A stretch of DNA of 64,000 nucleotides from Halorhabdus salina (GCF_013839425.1 NZ_JACDNP010000001.1:310001-374000); one strand, 5' to 3'; numbered from the stretch's first letter, positions 50,698-59,671 are shown. The notes: generated by a model from the sequence alone, not told the origin. Made by a program: numbers and translations.

Positions 50698-51968
50698 TGA
50701 AGACAACACAGACCGAGCCAACGATCGTCGTCGAGGACGTCTCCCTGTCGCTGGGTGCTGTGGACGTTCTCGACGGCGTCTCACTGTCGGCCGACCGCGG
50801 GGAGTTCCTCGGACTGGTCGGCCCGAACGGCGCTGGCAAGACGACCCTGTTGCGGACACTCAACGGTGTCTTCGAACCAGACGAAGGGGTGGTCAGCCTC
50901 GACGGAGAACGGATCGACCGCCTCGATTCCCGTGCCGTCGCCCGCCGGGTCGCGACCGTCCCGCAAGATACCTCGGTCGCGTTCGACTTCGCCGTCGAGG
51001 ATGTCGTTCGGATGGGGCGGACGCCGTACCGCTCGCGGACCGACATCGTCGCCGACGATACGGACCGTGATGCCGTCGAAGACGCCCTGGCGCGGACCGA
51101 GATGCTCGACCTGCGTGATCGCCCGATCACCGAGGTCAGTGGTGGGGAGCGACAGCGCGCCTACGTCGCTCGCGCGTTGGCCCAGGATACCCCGGCGCTC
51201 GTGCTGGACGAACCGACCGCGAGCCTCGACATCAACCACCAGGTTCGCGTTCTGGAACTGATCGCCGAACTCGTCGCGAGCGGGACGACCGCCGTCGCCG
51301 CGATTCACGACCTCGATCTGGCTGCGCGGTACTGCGACCGCCTCGCGTTGCTGGCCGACGGTCGGCTCCAGGCCGTCGGCGACCCGGAGACGGTGCTGAC
51401 CGACGACCACCTCCAGCCGGCCTTCGACACCCGGACTGCTGTGACGCCGGACGCCGTCACTGGCGCGCCCAACGTGACCGCCATCACCGATCCAGCGCGT
51501 GATCGGGACACCCACGTCCACGTCCTGGGGAGCGGCGCGACGGCTGCCCGCGTCCTGACGAAACTCTGGCAGGCCGGCTTCGACGTGACCGTGGGCCCGC
51601 TTGCCAGCGGTGACACCGCGCTCTCGGTGGCTCGTGAACTCGACGTTGAAGCGATCGAAACGCCGCCGCTTTCCGGCCCTGACGAGGGGGCACTGACAGA
51701 CGCGCACGAACACTGCCGGGAAGCACGGGCGACAGTCCTGGCCGATCCCGTACTCGGCCCGGACGAGCACGTCCTCGATCTCGCCGAAGCGAGCGAGCGG
51801 TCGATCCTCATCGAGCGACGGCCATTGGCCGAGCGCAACCGGGCCGGCGACGAGGCTCGACGACGCTATCGGAACCTCGAATCGGACGCCATCGGGGCCT
51901 CAGTACACGGACTCGTCCCGGCAATCGTCGAGGCGACGGCCGCTCAAGCGGTCCCGGCCGACGACTGA
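50694..51968 (+). CDS. btuD: Corrinoid ABC transporter ATP-binding protein with C-terminal extension
   Basis: A 424-residue ATPase. ABC domain (~1-255): Walker A VGPNGAGKTTLLRTL, Q-loop TVPQDTSVAF, signature VSGGERQRAYVARAL, Walker B PALVLDEPTASLD, switch AAIHDLDLAARY. A further ~170 residues (~256-424) form an additional domain opening DTHVHVLGSGATAARVLTKL, resembling a Rossmann-like sensor fold, with LSGPDEGALTDAHEHCREAR. Such an extension is known in haloarchaeal BtuD but its job is unclear; corrinoid or nucleotide sensing is a guess. Start ATG 50694, overlapping the btuC stop. Confidence 0.92.
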   Translation: MMKTTQTEPTIVVEDVSLSLGAVDVLDGVSLSADRGEFLGLVGPNGAGKTTLLRTLNGVFEPDEGVVSLDGERIDRLDSRAVARRVATVPQDTSVAFDFAVEDVVRMGRTPYRSRTDIVADDTDRDAVEDALARTEMLDLRDRPITEVSGGERQRAYVARALAQDTPALVLDEPTASLDINHQVRVLELIAELVASGTTAVAAIHDLDLAARYCDRLALLADGRLQAVGDPETVLTDDHLQPAFDTRTAVTPDAVTGAPNVTAITDPARDRDTHVHVLGSGATAARVLTKLWQAGFDVTVGPLASGDTALSVARELDVEAIETPPLSGPDEGALTDAHEHCREARATVLADPVLGPDEHVLDLAEASERSILIERRPLAERNRAGDEARRRYRNLESDAIGASVHGLVPAIVEATAAQAVPADD

Positions 51969-52409
51969 TTACTCGCACTCACGCCGCCCGAACAACCCCT
52001 TGACGAGCATCGAGAGCACAACGTCGTCGTCCTGATTTGTTGTGGTCACTGCCAGGTCGACCCGGCCACGTTCCTCGTCGAACGCCTCTACTCCCACGAC
52101 ATCCATCTCCGCCGTGAGTTCGTCGCCCGGGAAGACCGGCGTCGGCCAGCGCAGATCGTCGACGCCAAGACCGGCCCGGACCGCCGAATCCGCGAGTAAT
52201 CCGTCGACCATGAGACGCATCGTGAGTGAGCCGGTGTGCCAGCCGCTGGCGATGAGGTCGTCGAACATGCTGTCCTCGGAATCGCGCTCGACGTGCATCG
52301 GGAGGGGGTCGAACTGCTCGGAGAAGTCGACGATCGCCTCGGCGGTGACGGACCGAGGCCCTCCAGTCCAGCTGTCACCGACGGCAAAGTCCTCAAAGTA
52401 CCGAGTCAT
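51969..52409 (-). CDS. MaoC-family dehydratase
   Basis: A 146-residue hot-dog-fold protein. MTRYFEDFAVGDSWTGGPRS then the hydratase-type motif FSEQFDPLPMHVERD (D-x-N-P-x-H-x-D variant), HTGSLTMRLMVDGLL and FPGDELTAEMDVVGVEAF. It should hydrate or dehydrate an acyl-CoA (enoyl-CoA hydratase-like); substrate unknown. The stop codon follows the btuD stop directly, so the two genes converge with no spacer. The upstream in-frame extension was dropped to ATG 52409. Confidence 0.85.
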   Translation of the reverse strand: MTRYFEDFAVGDSWTGGPRSVTAEAIVDFSEQFDPLPMHVERDSEDSMFDDLIASGWHTGSLTMRLMVDGLLADSAVRAGLGVDDLRWPTPVFPGDELTAEMDVVGVEAFDEERGRVDLAVTTTNQDDDVVLSMLVKGLFGRRECE

Positions 52410-52449
52410 GCCGTAGAGTGACGGGACGACGGGAGAAAAACGGCCTGGC

Positions 52450-53163
52450 TCAGTCCGACTGCTCGTCGAGCCAGTCCTGGAACTCGCCCTGACTGACGAC
52501 CTCGACGGTCCCAAGCATGCCCGAGTGGCCGGCACCACAGTACTCCGCACAGTACAGTTGGTGTTCGCCAGTCTCGGTCGGTTCGGTGATCAAATAGTTC
52601 GCTTGCTCGGGGAAGGCGTCCTGTTTCAGTCCCAGCCCCGGCACGTGGAACGAATGCAGCCAGTCTTTCGAGGTGACGTTGAGCCGCACCTCTCGATCGA
52701 CCGGCAGCACGAGCGTACTCCCGGTCGTGACGTTGTGCTCGGGATAGTTGAACGTCCAGGCGTACTTCTCAGCGACGACCTGCACTTCGAGCGTGTCGTC
52801 GTCGGCTCCGATGGAGTCGCCAGTCGTTGCCACGTGATCCTGGGCGAGGACGCCCATGGAGGCGACGCCGACGAACAGCAACACGACTGCGGTCGCCACT
52901 GTCCAGGTGATCTCCAGACGGCGATTCTCCTGGGTCGGCAGGGCTTCCGTGACCTTCCCGGCGCGGTATCGCCAGACGGTATAGATGAGGATCGCCTCGA
53001 CGAGCACCGTGATCGGAATCGCCACCGCCAGCAGTTCGGTATTGAGCCCCCAGATCAGCCCATCCGTCGTCGAGGTCCCCGATTGGGCCGCCACGGTGGG
53101 GACGAGTGTCGAAATCCCCGCCAGCGTGAACGCGGCGACCAGCCCAGTTCGCGTCTCGCTCAT
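52450..53163 (-). CDS. coxB: Cytochrome c oxidase subunit II
   Basis: A 237-residue subunit. N-terminal signal/hydrophobic stretch MSETRTGLVAAFTLAGISTL, two transmembrane helices (~38-60, ~92-112) and an outward cupredoxin domain with the binuclear CuA site: H in LHSFHVPGLGLKQDAF and YCAEYCGAGHSGM (two Cys, His, Met). It accepts electrons (from halocyanin or a cytochrome) for the haem-copper oxidase; subunit I is not in the window. ATG 53163 was chosen as the start of the hydrophobic leader. The neighbouring haem-synthesis fusion gene supports terminal-oxidase biogenesis. Confidence 0.93.
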   Translation of the reverse strand: MSETRTGLVAAFTLAGISTLVPTVAAQSGTSTTDGLIWGLNTELLAVAIPITVLVEAILIYTVWRYRAGKVTEALPTQENRRLEITWTVATAVVLLFVGVASMGVLAQDHVATTGDSIGADDDTLEVQVVAEKYAWTFNYPEHNVTTGSTLVLPVDREVRLNVTSKDWLHSFHVPGLGLKQDAFPEQANYLITEPTETGEHQLYCAEYCGAGHSGMLGTVEVVSQGEFQDWLDEQSD

Positions 53164-53262
53164 AGGCCTGCTTCGGGACAGCCAGTCATAAAGAGCGTTC
53201 ATCCGGCGAATTTCGGCGATTCCTCGCAAGCGTTTCCGGCGAATCCCGTCGGGAGACTGGCT

Positions 53263-55002
53263 TCATCCGTCGAGGACCAGCCGGACCACGTTCCCGGACG
53301 GGTCGTTCTCCGCAAACGCAAGGCTGCCACCGGAGCGCCTGACGACCAGCGACACGAACCATAACCCGAGCCCGCGACCGTGATTCAAGGGATCGATTAC
53401 ACCATCGGCGTTGACGACATCGACTTCCATGTCCGGGATCGGCGGGCCAGGATCGGCAATCTCGATGACGACAGTGTCCTCGGCGGTACTGACGTCGACA
53501 GTCACCGTTGGTGCCGACTGCTCTCCGTGGATGATGGCGTTTTCGAGGAGTTCGATCATGGCTGCCGACAGATGTGTGGACGCTGTGACAGTCGCGCCCG
53601 AGGGAGCCGAGACGGAGATCCGGGCGTCCGGAAACTGCTCGCGGATGGTCTCGACGGCAGCGTTGATGACTGTGGCGACGTTGACTCGTTCGCGGTTCGG
53701 GGTATCAGCCAGCAGTCGCGTGATCCGACGCTCCTTATCGAACGTGTCGAGCAGGGAATCGCTCGTCTCGAGGATCTTGCTGGCGTGACTCCGGGTGGTG
53801 ACGCTGCCCTCCGATTCGATCAGCTCGGCGTGTCCAGTGATAACGTTGAGACTATTGCGGGCATTGTGCCGCAGAATCCGGTCGATCTTGTGTAACTGAT
53901 TGATGCGCTCGTTGCGCTCAGTGATGTCCCGGATCGTCGACCCGTAACCCCGGACCTCACCGTCGACGCCCCACAGCGGATAGTAGCGGACATCGAGCAA
54001 TCGGGACCCCAGAGCAGGATGATTGCGCACCATCTCGTACTGGATGGTTTCGCCGGCCAGGACGCGGTCGACGTGCGCTTCGAGGCGGTCGTAGGCGTCG
54101 GCGCTGACGACGTCCGAAAGCGATTGTCCCTCAATAGCCGTCTGGTCGACGCCGTGATAGGCACAGTACGTCTCATTGGCAAAGAGGAACCGCTGATCGG
54201 CGTCGAGTGCCGCCAACAGGTCGGTCGAGCTCTCGACGGCCTGTTCGTAGTTGCGGAGTCGTTCCTCGACTCGGCGGACCTCACTGATGTCCCTGACGAT
54301 CAGGACAGCTGCTGATCGGCCGACCCATTCGGTCGGCTGGGCGGACACCTCGACGGGGAACGTCCCGGCTGGGCTTTCGAGGGTCGCGTCGACGGCCTCG
54401 ACCGTTCGCTCGCCGTTGCCAATGGCCGCGAGTCGGTCCTCGTCCATCTCGATCCCTTCGAAAGACAGCGCCGCCAGGAACGGTTCGCCGACGACGTGCT
54501 CGCGGCGTTGGGCTCCATACAGATCGAGCAACCGGGTGTTTGCAAACGCAAACCGACCGTCCTGAACGATCGCGATCGCGTCCCGGGCCGCATCAAGATG
54601 GGTTGCCGCTCGGGCCTCGGCAGCGAGTCGGTCCCGTTTCGCCCGATAATACTCGACTGCCTGCTCGACCAACGTCGTGACCCGGTCGGGATCCACCGAT
54701 CCGGTGAACGTATCGGTCGCACCTGCCGCGGTTGCCTGTCGTGCCGCCTCGCCGTTGGCGAACAGCATGACCGGCAAGTCAGGTGCCCGGGATCGGATTG
54801 CCTCCAGCAACGCGACACCGTCGATCATCGGCGGATCGTGATCACAGACGACGCACTCGACACCGCCGTTCCGATCGATTTCGTTGATCGCAGCGTCAAT
54901 GGACGTCACCGACGAGACGTCGATCCGACCGTTCGTCTCCAGAGGGTGGGTCGCGCCGTCCGTCGCGACCGCGAGGACGTGGATCGGATCAAAATGGGTC
55001 AT
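53263..55002 (-). CDS. REC-PAS-PAS histidine kinase (bacterio-opsin-activator/soluble type)
   Basis: A 579-residue soluble hybrid sensor. Receiver (~8-125) with candidate phosphoacceptor D54 in CVVCDHDPPMIDG; PAS 1 (~140-255: AIAIVQDGRFAFANTRLLDL); PAS 2 (~265-385, ending YGSTIRDITERNERI); a HisKA-like dimerisation helix with His in DRILRHNARNSLNVITGH; and a HATPase domain with ELLENAIIHG, a degenerate G1 (ADPGPPIP) and G2 HGRGLGLWFV. No membrane span. The signal is unknown. The open frame continues upstream without similarity; ATG 55002 (MTHFDPIHVLAVATDGATHP) starts the receiver. Confidence 0.88.
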   Translation of the reverse strand: MTHFDPIHVLAVATDGATHPLETNGRIDVSSVTSIDAAINEIDRNGGVECVVCDHDPPMIDGVALLEAIRSRAPDLPVMLFANGEAARQATAAGATDTFTGSVDPDRVTTLVEQAVEYYRAKRDRLAAEARAATHLDAARDAIAIVQDGRFAFANTRLLDLYGAQRREHVVGEPFLAALSFEGIEMDEDRLAAIGNGERTVEAVDATLESPAGTFPVEVSAQPTEWVGRSAAVLIVRDISEVRRVEERLRNYEQAVESSTDLLAALDADQRFLFANETYCAYHGVDQTAIEGQSLSDVVSADAYDRLEAHVDRVLAGETIQYEMVRNHPALGSRLLDVRYYPLWGVDGEVRGYGSTIRDITERNERINQLHKIDRILRHNARNSLNVITGHAELIESEGSVTTRSHASKILETSDSLLDTFDKERRITRLLADTPNRERVNVATVINAAVETIREQFPDARISVSAPSGATVTASTHLSAAMIELLENAIIHGEQSAPTVTVDVSTAEDTVVIEIADPGPPIPDMEVDVVNADGVIDPLNHGRGLGLWFVSLVVRRSGGSLAFAENDPSGNVVRLVLDG

Positions 55003-55260
55003 TGGTTGGTCTGTTCCCGAGCGTCGCCGAAACGTGCGATGTGCCGATGCTCTCTTCGTTCCTATAGGGTGGCTGGAAGGATGACTCTTTGGACGCCAGC
55101 AACCGTCGGTGATGACCCGCGCGTGGGCGTGATCGTGAAGATGAACCCGGTTCAGTCCGGTGCTGTGAGTCAATCCACGACCCCCCGGCCCGACTTCCGA
55201 CAAGTGTTGCAGCGGGGCGAAGCCTAAGTATCACCCGGGACGGAGGTGAAATGAGAACCA

Positions 55261-56682
55261 GTGTTACGGAACCGGATCGACGACGTCCCGCTGTCGACAC
55301 TGCTCGCCGGGACGATCGTCGGTGTCTATCTGCTCGTTATCGCGGGGGCGACCGCCTCCATCGCCGACGCCGCCGCGACCTGCTCGACCTGGCCGGCCTG
55401 CCAGGCCCCTTCAGCCGAGTCACCAGCGCTGCTGATCGCCTGGGGCCATCGATTGCTGGCGGCGGCCGTCGGCGTCGCGGTACTATTGAGTTCGATCGTC
55501 GGCTTCCGACGCGTCTCTGATCGCCGTGTCCGGGCCGCACTCGTCGTCGCTGCCATCCTCTTCCCGGTCCAGGTCGCTCTGGGGGCCGTCGTTACGGTCA
55601 CCGGCGCGGCCGGGATCTCGCCGGCGGTCCACCTCGGGGTGGCGATGAGTATCTTCGGCTCGCTCGTACTCGCGCTGGCCTGGCACCTCGAAGTCACGTA
55701 TGGTGATCCGACGGACGGCCCGACGACCACTCCGACGCCGGCCCCGGAACCAGCCAAAGAGCTTCCCGACGGCGGGACCGCAGAAGTCGGGGTCAGCCCC
55801 GATCGCAGCCGTATCGACGAGGCGATCACGACCCTTCGAGCGTATGTCAGTCTGACCAAGCCGCGACTGATGTGGTTGCTCTGTCTCGTCGCCTCAGCCG
55901 GCATGGCGCTGGCGGCGGGACCGGCGTTGACGGTCGGGACAGTCCTGGCGACGCTTTCCGGGGGCGTGCTGGCCATCGGCGCGAGCGGTACGTTCAACCA
56001 CGTCCTCGAACGCGACGTCGATCGACGGATGCAGCGGACCGCCGATCGGCCCCTCGCGATGGATCGCGTCCCCCTCCGGAACGCCATCGCCTTCGGCGTG
56101 ATCCTGGCCGGGCTATCGCTGGCTGTTTTCGCCTCGATCAACCTGCTGGCAGCGGCGCTTGGCCTCTCAGCGATCCTCTTCTACAGCGTCGTCTACACGC
56201 TCCTGCTCAAACCCAACACGGTCCAGAACACGGTCATCGGCGGCTTCGCCGGCGCACTGCCGGCGCTGATCGGGTGGACCGCAGTGACGGGCCGAATCGG
56301 CGTCCCCGGCCTCGCACTGGCAGGGGTTGTCTTCCTGTGGACGCCGGCACACTTCTACAACCTGGCGCTTGCCTACCAGGAGGACTACGAACGCGGCGGC
56401 TTCCCGATGATGCCTGTCGTCCGCGGGGAGACGGTGACCCGCAAGCACATCCTGCTGTACCTCGGGGCGACACTGCTTGCCGCAAGCGGGCTTGCCGCGC
56501 TGGCGAATCTGGGCGTGCTCTACGGCGCAACGGTCGCCGCCGTCGGAGCCGTCTTCTTGTGGGCCGTCCTGCGGTTGCACCGTGAGCGAACGACGGCCGC
56601 GGCCTTCCGGGCCTTCCACGCCTCCAACGCCTTCCTCGGGGCTGCCCTGGTCGCGATCGTGATCGACACCCTGGCCGTATGA
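55261..56682 (+). CDS. Fused haem A synthase (CtaA, half-size) and haem O synthase (CtaB)
   Basis: A 473-residue membrane protein. The N-terminal ~150 residues form a four-helix CtaA/COX15-type unit (cysteine pair CSTWPACQ in the first loop, GHRLLAAAVGVAVLL and VHLGVAMS with haem-ligand-type His). A Pro/Thr-rich linker (~155-185, DGPTTTPTPAPEPAKE) joins it to a UbiA-type farnesyltransferase (~195-473) with NHVLERDVDRRMQRTADRPL and YQEDYERGGFPMMP, the two acidic prenyl-diphosphate motifs. It should farnesylate haem B and then oxidise haem O to A for the oxidase. The start is a GTG (MLRNRIDDVPLSTL). Overlaps the next gene by ATGA. Confidence 0.88.
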   Translation: MLRNRIDDVPLSTLLAGTIVGVYLLVIAGATASIADAAATCSTWPACQAPSAESPALLIAWGHRLLAAAVGVAVLLSSIVGFRRVSDRRVRAALVVAAILFPVQVALGAVVTVTGAAGISPAVHLGVAMSIFGSLVLALAWHLEVTYGDPTDGPTTTPTPAPEPAKELPDGGTAEVGVSPDRSRIDEAITTLRAYVSLTKPRLMWLLCLVASAGMALAAGPALTVGTVLATLSGGVLAIGASGTFNHVLERDVDRRMQRTADRPLAMDRVPLRNAIAFGVILAGLSLAVFASINLLAAALGLSAILFYSVVYTLLLKPNTVQNTVIGGFAGALPALIGWTAVTGRIGVPGLALAGVVFLWTPAHFYNLALAYQEDYERGGFPMMPVVRGETVTRKHILLYLGATLLAASGLAALANLGVLYGATVAAVGAVFLWAVLRLHRERTTAAAFRAFHASNAFLGAALVAIVIDTLAV

Positions 56683-57386
56683 GCACGGTCTCGTTCCGGC
56701 GATCACGACTAATACCCTCGAAGGAATTGCTTCTCTGGGGCGCGCTACTTATCAACACGGAAGCGCTGCTTCTGCTGGGTTACCTTCTGCTCAGCGACTC
56801 CCAATTGCTGAATCTGGCGGCCCTCCGGTTGTACGTCTATCCGTTCGTCTGGATCAACGTCTCCCTGTGGGCGCTCGTTCGCGTCCGTCCGCCCGCCGCG
56901 TCCCGCCGTCGTCGACTGCTGGCTGGGGGCCTGGCCGCCGGGTACTTCCTCGTACTGGCGTACCTGGGCGGACTCGCCTCGCTTTCGGGGACCAGCGGCG
57001 TCAGTGCATCCATCTCTGCCCTCTCGATTCCACCCGGCTGGGGGCCGGCAATCTCCATCGACGCTTTCGGCGTCCTGGTCACGCTGCTCCCATTCAAGAC
57101 GCTCGGATATATTACGTTGTCATACCTCGTATACACAACCGTCGTCGAAGCGGCCGGCACGCTCCCGGCCATACTCGGACTGTTCTCGTGTGTCTCTTGC
57201 GTGTGGGCTGCCGTCGTCATCCCGTTGACTGGGGCCATCGGCGGCACCTCAGCGATCGCTGGCCTCGTCTACGCCGGTGGATACGACCTCTCGACGGCCA
57301 TCTTCGTGCTTGCCGTGGTATTGCTCGCCTGGCACCCCTCGATGTCGTCGCTGAATCGAATCGGCTTTCCCGGAGGAAGGGGGTGA
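56679..57386 (+). CDS. Haloarchaeal membrane protein of unknown function (DUF7546-like)
   Basis: A 235-residue protein with about six to seven helices: LLLWGALLINTEALLLLGYL, LRLYVYPFVWINVSLWALVR, then ILGLFSCVSCVWAAVVIPLT and others. A cysteine pair (SCVSCVW, ~168-174) in a helix is notable. It resembles haloarchaeal proteins found beside cox/haem genes. Coupled to the CtaA-CtaB fusion by a 4-bp overlap and followed 7 bp later by an ABC exporter, so it probably belongs to this unit. Confidence 0.72.
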   Translation: MSTVSFRRSRLIPSKELLLWGALLINTEALLLLGYLLLSDSQLLNLAALRLYVYPFVWINVSLWALVRVRPPAASRRRRLLAGGLAAGYFLVLAYLGGLASLSGTSGVSASISALSIPPGWGPAISIDAFGVLVTLLPFKTLGYITLSYLVYTTVVEAAGTLPAILGLFSCVSCVWAAVVIPLTGAIGGTSAIAGLVYAGGYDLSTAIFVLAVVLLAWHPSMSSLNRIGFPGGRG

Positions 57387-57393
57387 TCGAGAC

Positions 57394-58359
57394 GTGACTG
57401 ACGCAATCGTCGCCGAAGACGTTCGGCGCGCCTACGGCGACACTGTGGCGCTATCTGGCGTCTCCCTGTCTGTCCCAGCCGGCGAGGTCTTCGCGCTGGT
57501 CGGCCCGAACGGCGCCGGCAAGACCACGCTCGTCCGGTCGATCACGGGGACGACGGACTACGAGGGATCGATCGCACTGTTCGGCGACCACCCGCGAACG
57601 TTCGACCGATCGCGACTCGGATTGCTCCCACAGGACTTCACGCCCCACGAGCGATTGACTGCCCAGGAGCTGATCGCGTACTACGCCGGGCTGTACGACC
57701 AAACGCACCCACCAGGGCAGATTCTGACCGACGTCGGCCTCACCGACAGTGCTGAGGTCCCCTACGAAGATCTCTCGGGCGGCCAGCAACGACGCGCCTG
57801 CGTGGGGACGGCGCTGGTCAATGATCCCGATCTCCTCATTCTGGACGAACCGACGACCGGGATCGACCCGGCCGGTCGGCGGCACCTGTGGACGCTGCTA
57901 GAGGAACTGGCAGAGACGGGAACGACGATCCTGCTGACGACCCATTACATGGCCGAGGCCGAGCGGCTGGCCGATCGAGTCGGGTTGCTGGCAGACGGCG
58001 AATTGGTCGCGGTCGATACACCAGCCGCGCTGATCGACGCCCATGGCGGCGAGACGCGACTGACTGTCGAGACCACGCCAGCGCCGAACGCGGTCTCGCT
58101 GGATCTCGAGTACCGGACGGCCGTGTCGGGGACCGAACTCGTCGTCTACGACGTCGGACCGACCGAGATCGGTGCAGTCGTCGACCGGCTGGCAGCCGCC
58201 GGCCTAGAGGCCGAGTCGTTGACCTGGAGTGAACCGAGCCTCGCAGACGTCTATCTGGAACTCGCAGGTGAATCTGTCGAAGGCAATATTGGCCGATCCG
58301 AAGGACAAACGCCCGAAAGCGGTGATCTCGACGCGCTCACAACGGAGGGACCATCGTGA
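57394..58359 (+). CDS. ABC-2 exporter ATP-binding protein
   Basis: A 321-residue ATPase. Walker A VGPNGAGKTTLVRS (~36-49), Q-loop LLPQDFTPHERLTA, signature LSGGQQRRACVGTAL (~128-142), Walker B LLILDEPTTGIDPAG and switch LLTTHYMAEAERLADRVG. This follows the DrrA/CcmA-type pattern for export. The last ~30 residues are an acidic tail. Its stop overlaps the permease start (ATGA). The cargo is unknown. Confidence 0.93.
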   Translation: MTDAIVAEDVRRAYGDTVALSGVSLSVPAGEVFALVGPNGAGKTTLVRSITGTTDYEGSIALFGDHPRTFDRSRLGLLPQDFTPHERLTAQELIAYYAGLYDQTHPPGQILTDVGLTDSAEVPYEDLSGGQQRRACVGTALVNDPDLLILDEPTTGIDPAGRRHLWTLLEELAETGTTILLTTHYMAEAERLADRVGLLADGELVAVDTPAALIDAHGGETRLTVETTPAPNAVSLDLEYRTAVSGTELVVYDVGPTEIGAVVDRLAAAGLEAESLTWSEPSLADVYLELAGESVEGNIGRSEGQTPESGDLDALTTEGPS

Positions 58360-59147
58360 GCCTGCCGGGCCGGGTCAGCAGCGAGACGCGCGCAGCGGCG
58401 AAATCGTTCCTGCGCCGGCGGACGGCCGTGTTTTTCACGTTCCTGTTCCCGCTGTTGATCGTCGTCATCTTCGGGGCCTTAGTCCAGACCCAGCCCACCG
58501 GTGGTGGGCTGTTCACCGAAGCGCCGGCCTACTACGTACCGGGGTATCTTGCCGTCGTCGTCCTCTTTACGCCACTGTCCCGTGTCGGCAGCGAGGTTGC
58601 CCGCCACCGGGAAGGCAATCGCTTCGAGAAACTGGCGACGACACCCCTCTCCCGCGGAGAGTGGCTCGCCGCCCAGACACTGGTCAACGTCGCGATCATC
58701 GGCCTCGCGGGCGCGCTCGTCCTCGCCGTGATGGTAGCGGTGACTGGGGCCGAAATCGTTCTTTCGCCGTTGCTTGCGGTCTTTCTGGCGCTCGGGGTCG
58801 CGCTGTTCTGTGGGATCGGCGCGCTGATCGGCTCACTCGCCGATTCCCAGGACGGCGTGATCTCGGCGAGCAACGCCATCGCGATCCCACTCCTGTTCCT
58901 CTCGGAGACGTTCGTCCCGCCGTACCTGCTGCCGGAGTGGTTCCGCCCGCTGATGGACCTCTCGCCACTGACGTACTTCTCGCGTGGCGTCCGGGCCGTG
59001 GTCACTGACACCGGCCCGTCGGCCGAAGGGACCGTCGTCGCCGCTTGGCCATCGGGACCGGAGCCGCTGTTCAATCTCGTCGTCCTTGCGGTGCTAGGGG
59101 CGGTCGCGTTCGCTATCGGGACGATCGCGTTGCCCCGGACGGATTAA
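58356..59147 (+). CDS. ABC-2 type transporter permease
   Basis: A 263-residue permease with six helices. VFFTFLFPLLIVVIFGALVQ (TM1), the ABC-2 hallmark region VARHREGNRFEKLATTPLSRGEWLAAQTL, then AIAIPLLFLSETFVPPYLLP and LSPLTYFSRGVRAVVTDTG near the C-terminus. Pairs with the ATPase gene it overlaps. Convergent with the hicBA pair (the hicA stop is 1 bp from this stop). Confidence 0.9.
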   Translation: MSLPGRVSSETRAAAKSFLRRRTAVFFTFLFPLLIVVIFGALVQTQPTGGGLFTEAPAYYVPGYLAVVVLFTPLSRVGSEVARHREGNRFEKLATTPLSRGEWLAAQTLVNVAIIGLAGALVLAVMVAVTGAEIVLSPLLAVFLALGVALFCGIGALIGSLADSQDGVISASNAIAIPLLFLSETFVPPYLLPEWFRPLMDLSPLTYFSRGVRAVVTDTGPSAEGTVVAAWPSGPEPLFNLVVLAVLGAVAFAIGTIALPRTD

Positions 59148-59399
59148 TCACGCGTGGGTGGCGATCCACTCACAAAAGGCGTCGAAATCCTCAGCACCAG
59201 CGTCCTCAGCGATCGAGCGGAGCGTCCCCGTTTTGAGTTCATCGTGTAGCGGGACAGTCACCTGCCGCCGATCGGTTTCGTTCGTCGGGTGTTCGTAGTA
59301 CAATTGGGCGTGATCGCCGGTCGTCCGCCGCCATTCGAATCCCCCGACATTGACGAGCACTTTCAGGACAGCCATTCCAGAAAACGTCCCCCGACCCAT
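59148..59399 (-). CDS. hicA: HicA-family toxin (mRNA interferase)
   Basis: An 83-residue YcfA/HicA protein: MGRGTFSGMAVLKVLVNVGG, FEWRRTTGDHAQLYYEHPTN (catalytic His in TTGDHAQL) and VPLHDELKTGTLRSIAEDAG. HicA folds as a dsRNA-binding-like domain and cuts mRNA to stop translation. It follows the HicB gene by 2 bp on the same strand, so antitoxin is translated first, the reverse of the classic hicA-hicB order. Confidence 0.9.
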   Translation of the reverse strand: MGRGTFSGMAVLKVLVNVGGFEWRRTTGDHAQLYYEHPTNETDRRQVTVPLHDELKTGTLRSIAEDAGAEDFDAFCEWIATHA

Positions 59400-59401
59400 T
59401 G

Positions 59402-59671
59402 CTACTCAAGAACGTCCGGAAGATCGCTATCGCCAGTTGTATTGTCCGACGGATCGATCCCCACTTCGCGGAGTTCTTCCTCGGACGGGTCGCGACCGAG
59501 GTCGCCCTCGCGAAGTGCAACTGCTTCGTCGAGATTTTCCAGTGCAGCCTCCCGAGATGGTCCCTGTGTAGTGACCTCGGTCTCGACGTCCGTTGCAACC
59601 CACCAGTCGCCGTCGCGCCACAGTCGGATCTCTTCGTCGTGAACGTCACCGTCCACGGTCGAACTAGCCAT
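59402..59671 (-). CDS. hicB: HicB-family antitoxin
   Basis: An 89-residue partly-RNase-H-fold protein: strands EEIRLWRDGDWWVATDVETE and VTTQGPSREAALENLDEAVA, characteristic of HicB, followed by an acidic tail (DPSEEELREVGIDPSD) in place of the usual ribbon-helix-helix DNA-binding domain. It should neutralise the downstream HicA; autoregulation may need another factor. ATG 59671 was chosen because codons upstream (MTTLSVNSVM...) lie in promoter-like DNA. Confidence 0.87.
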   Translation of the reverse strand: MASSTVDGDVHDEEIRLWRDGDWWVATDVETEVTTQGPSREAALENLDEAVALREGDLGRDPSEEELREVGIDPSDNTTGDSDLPDVLE

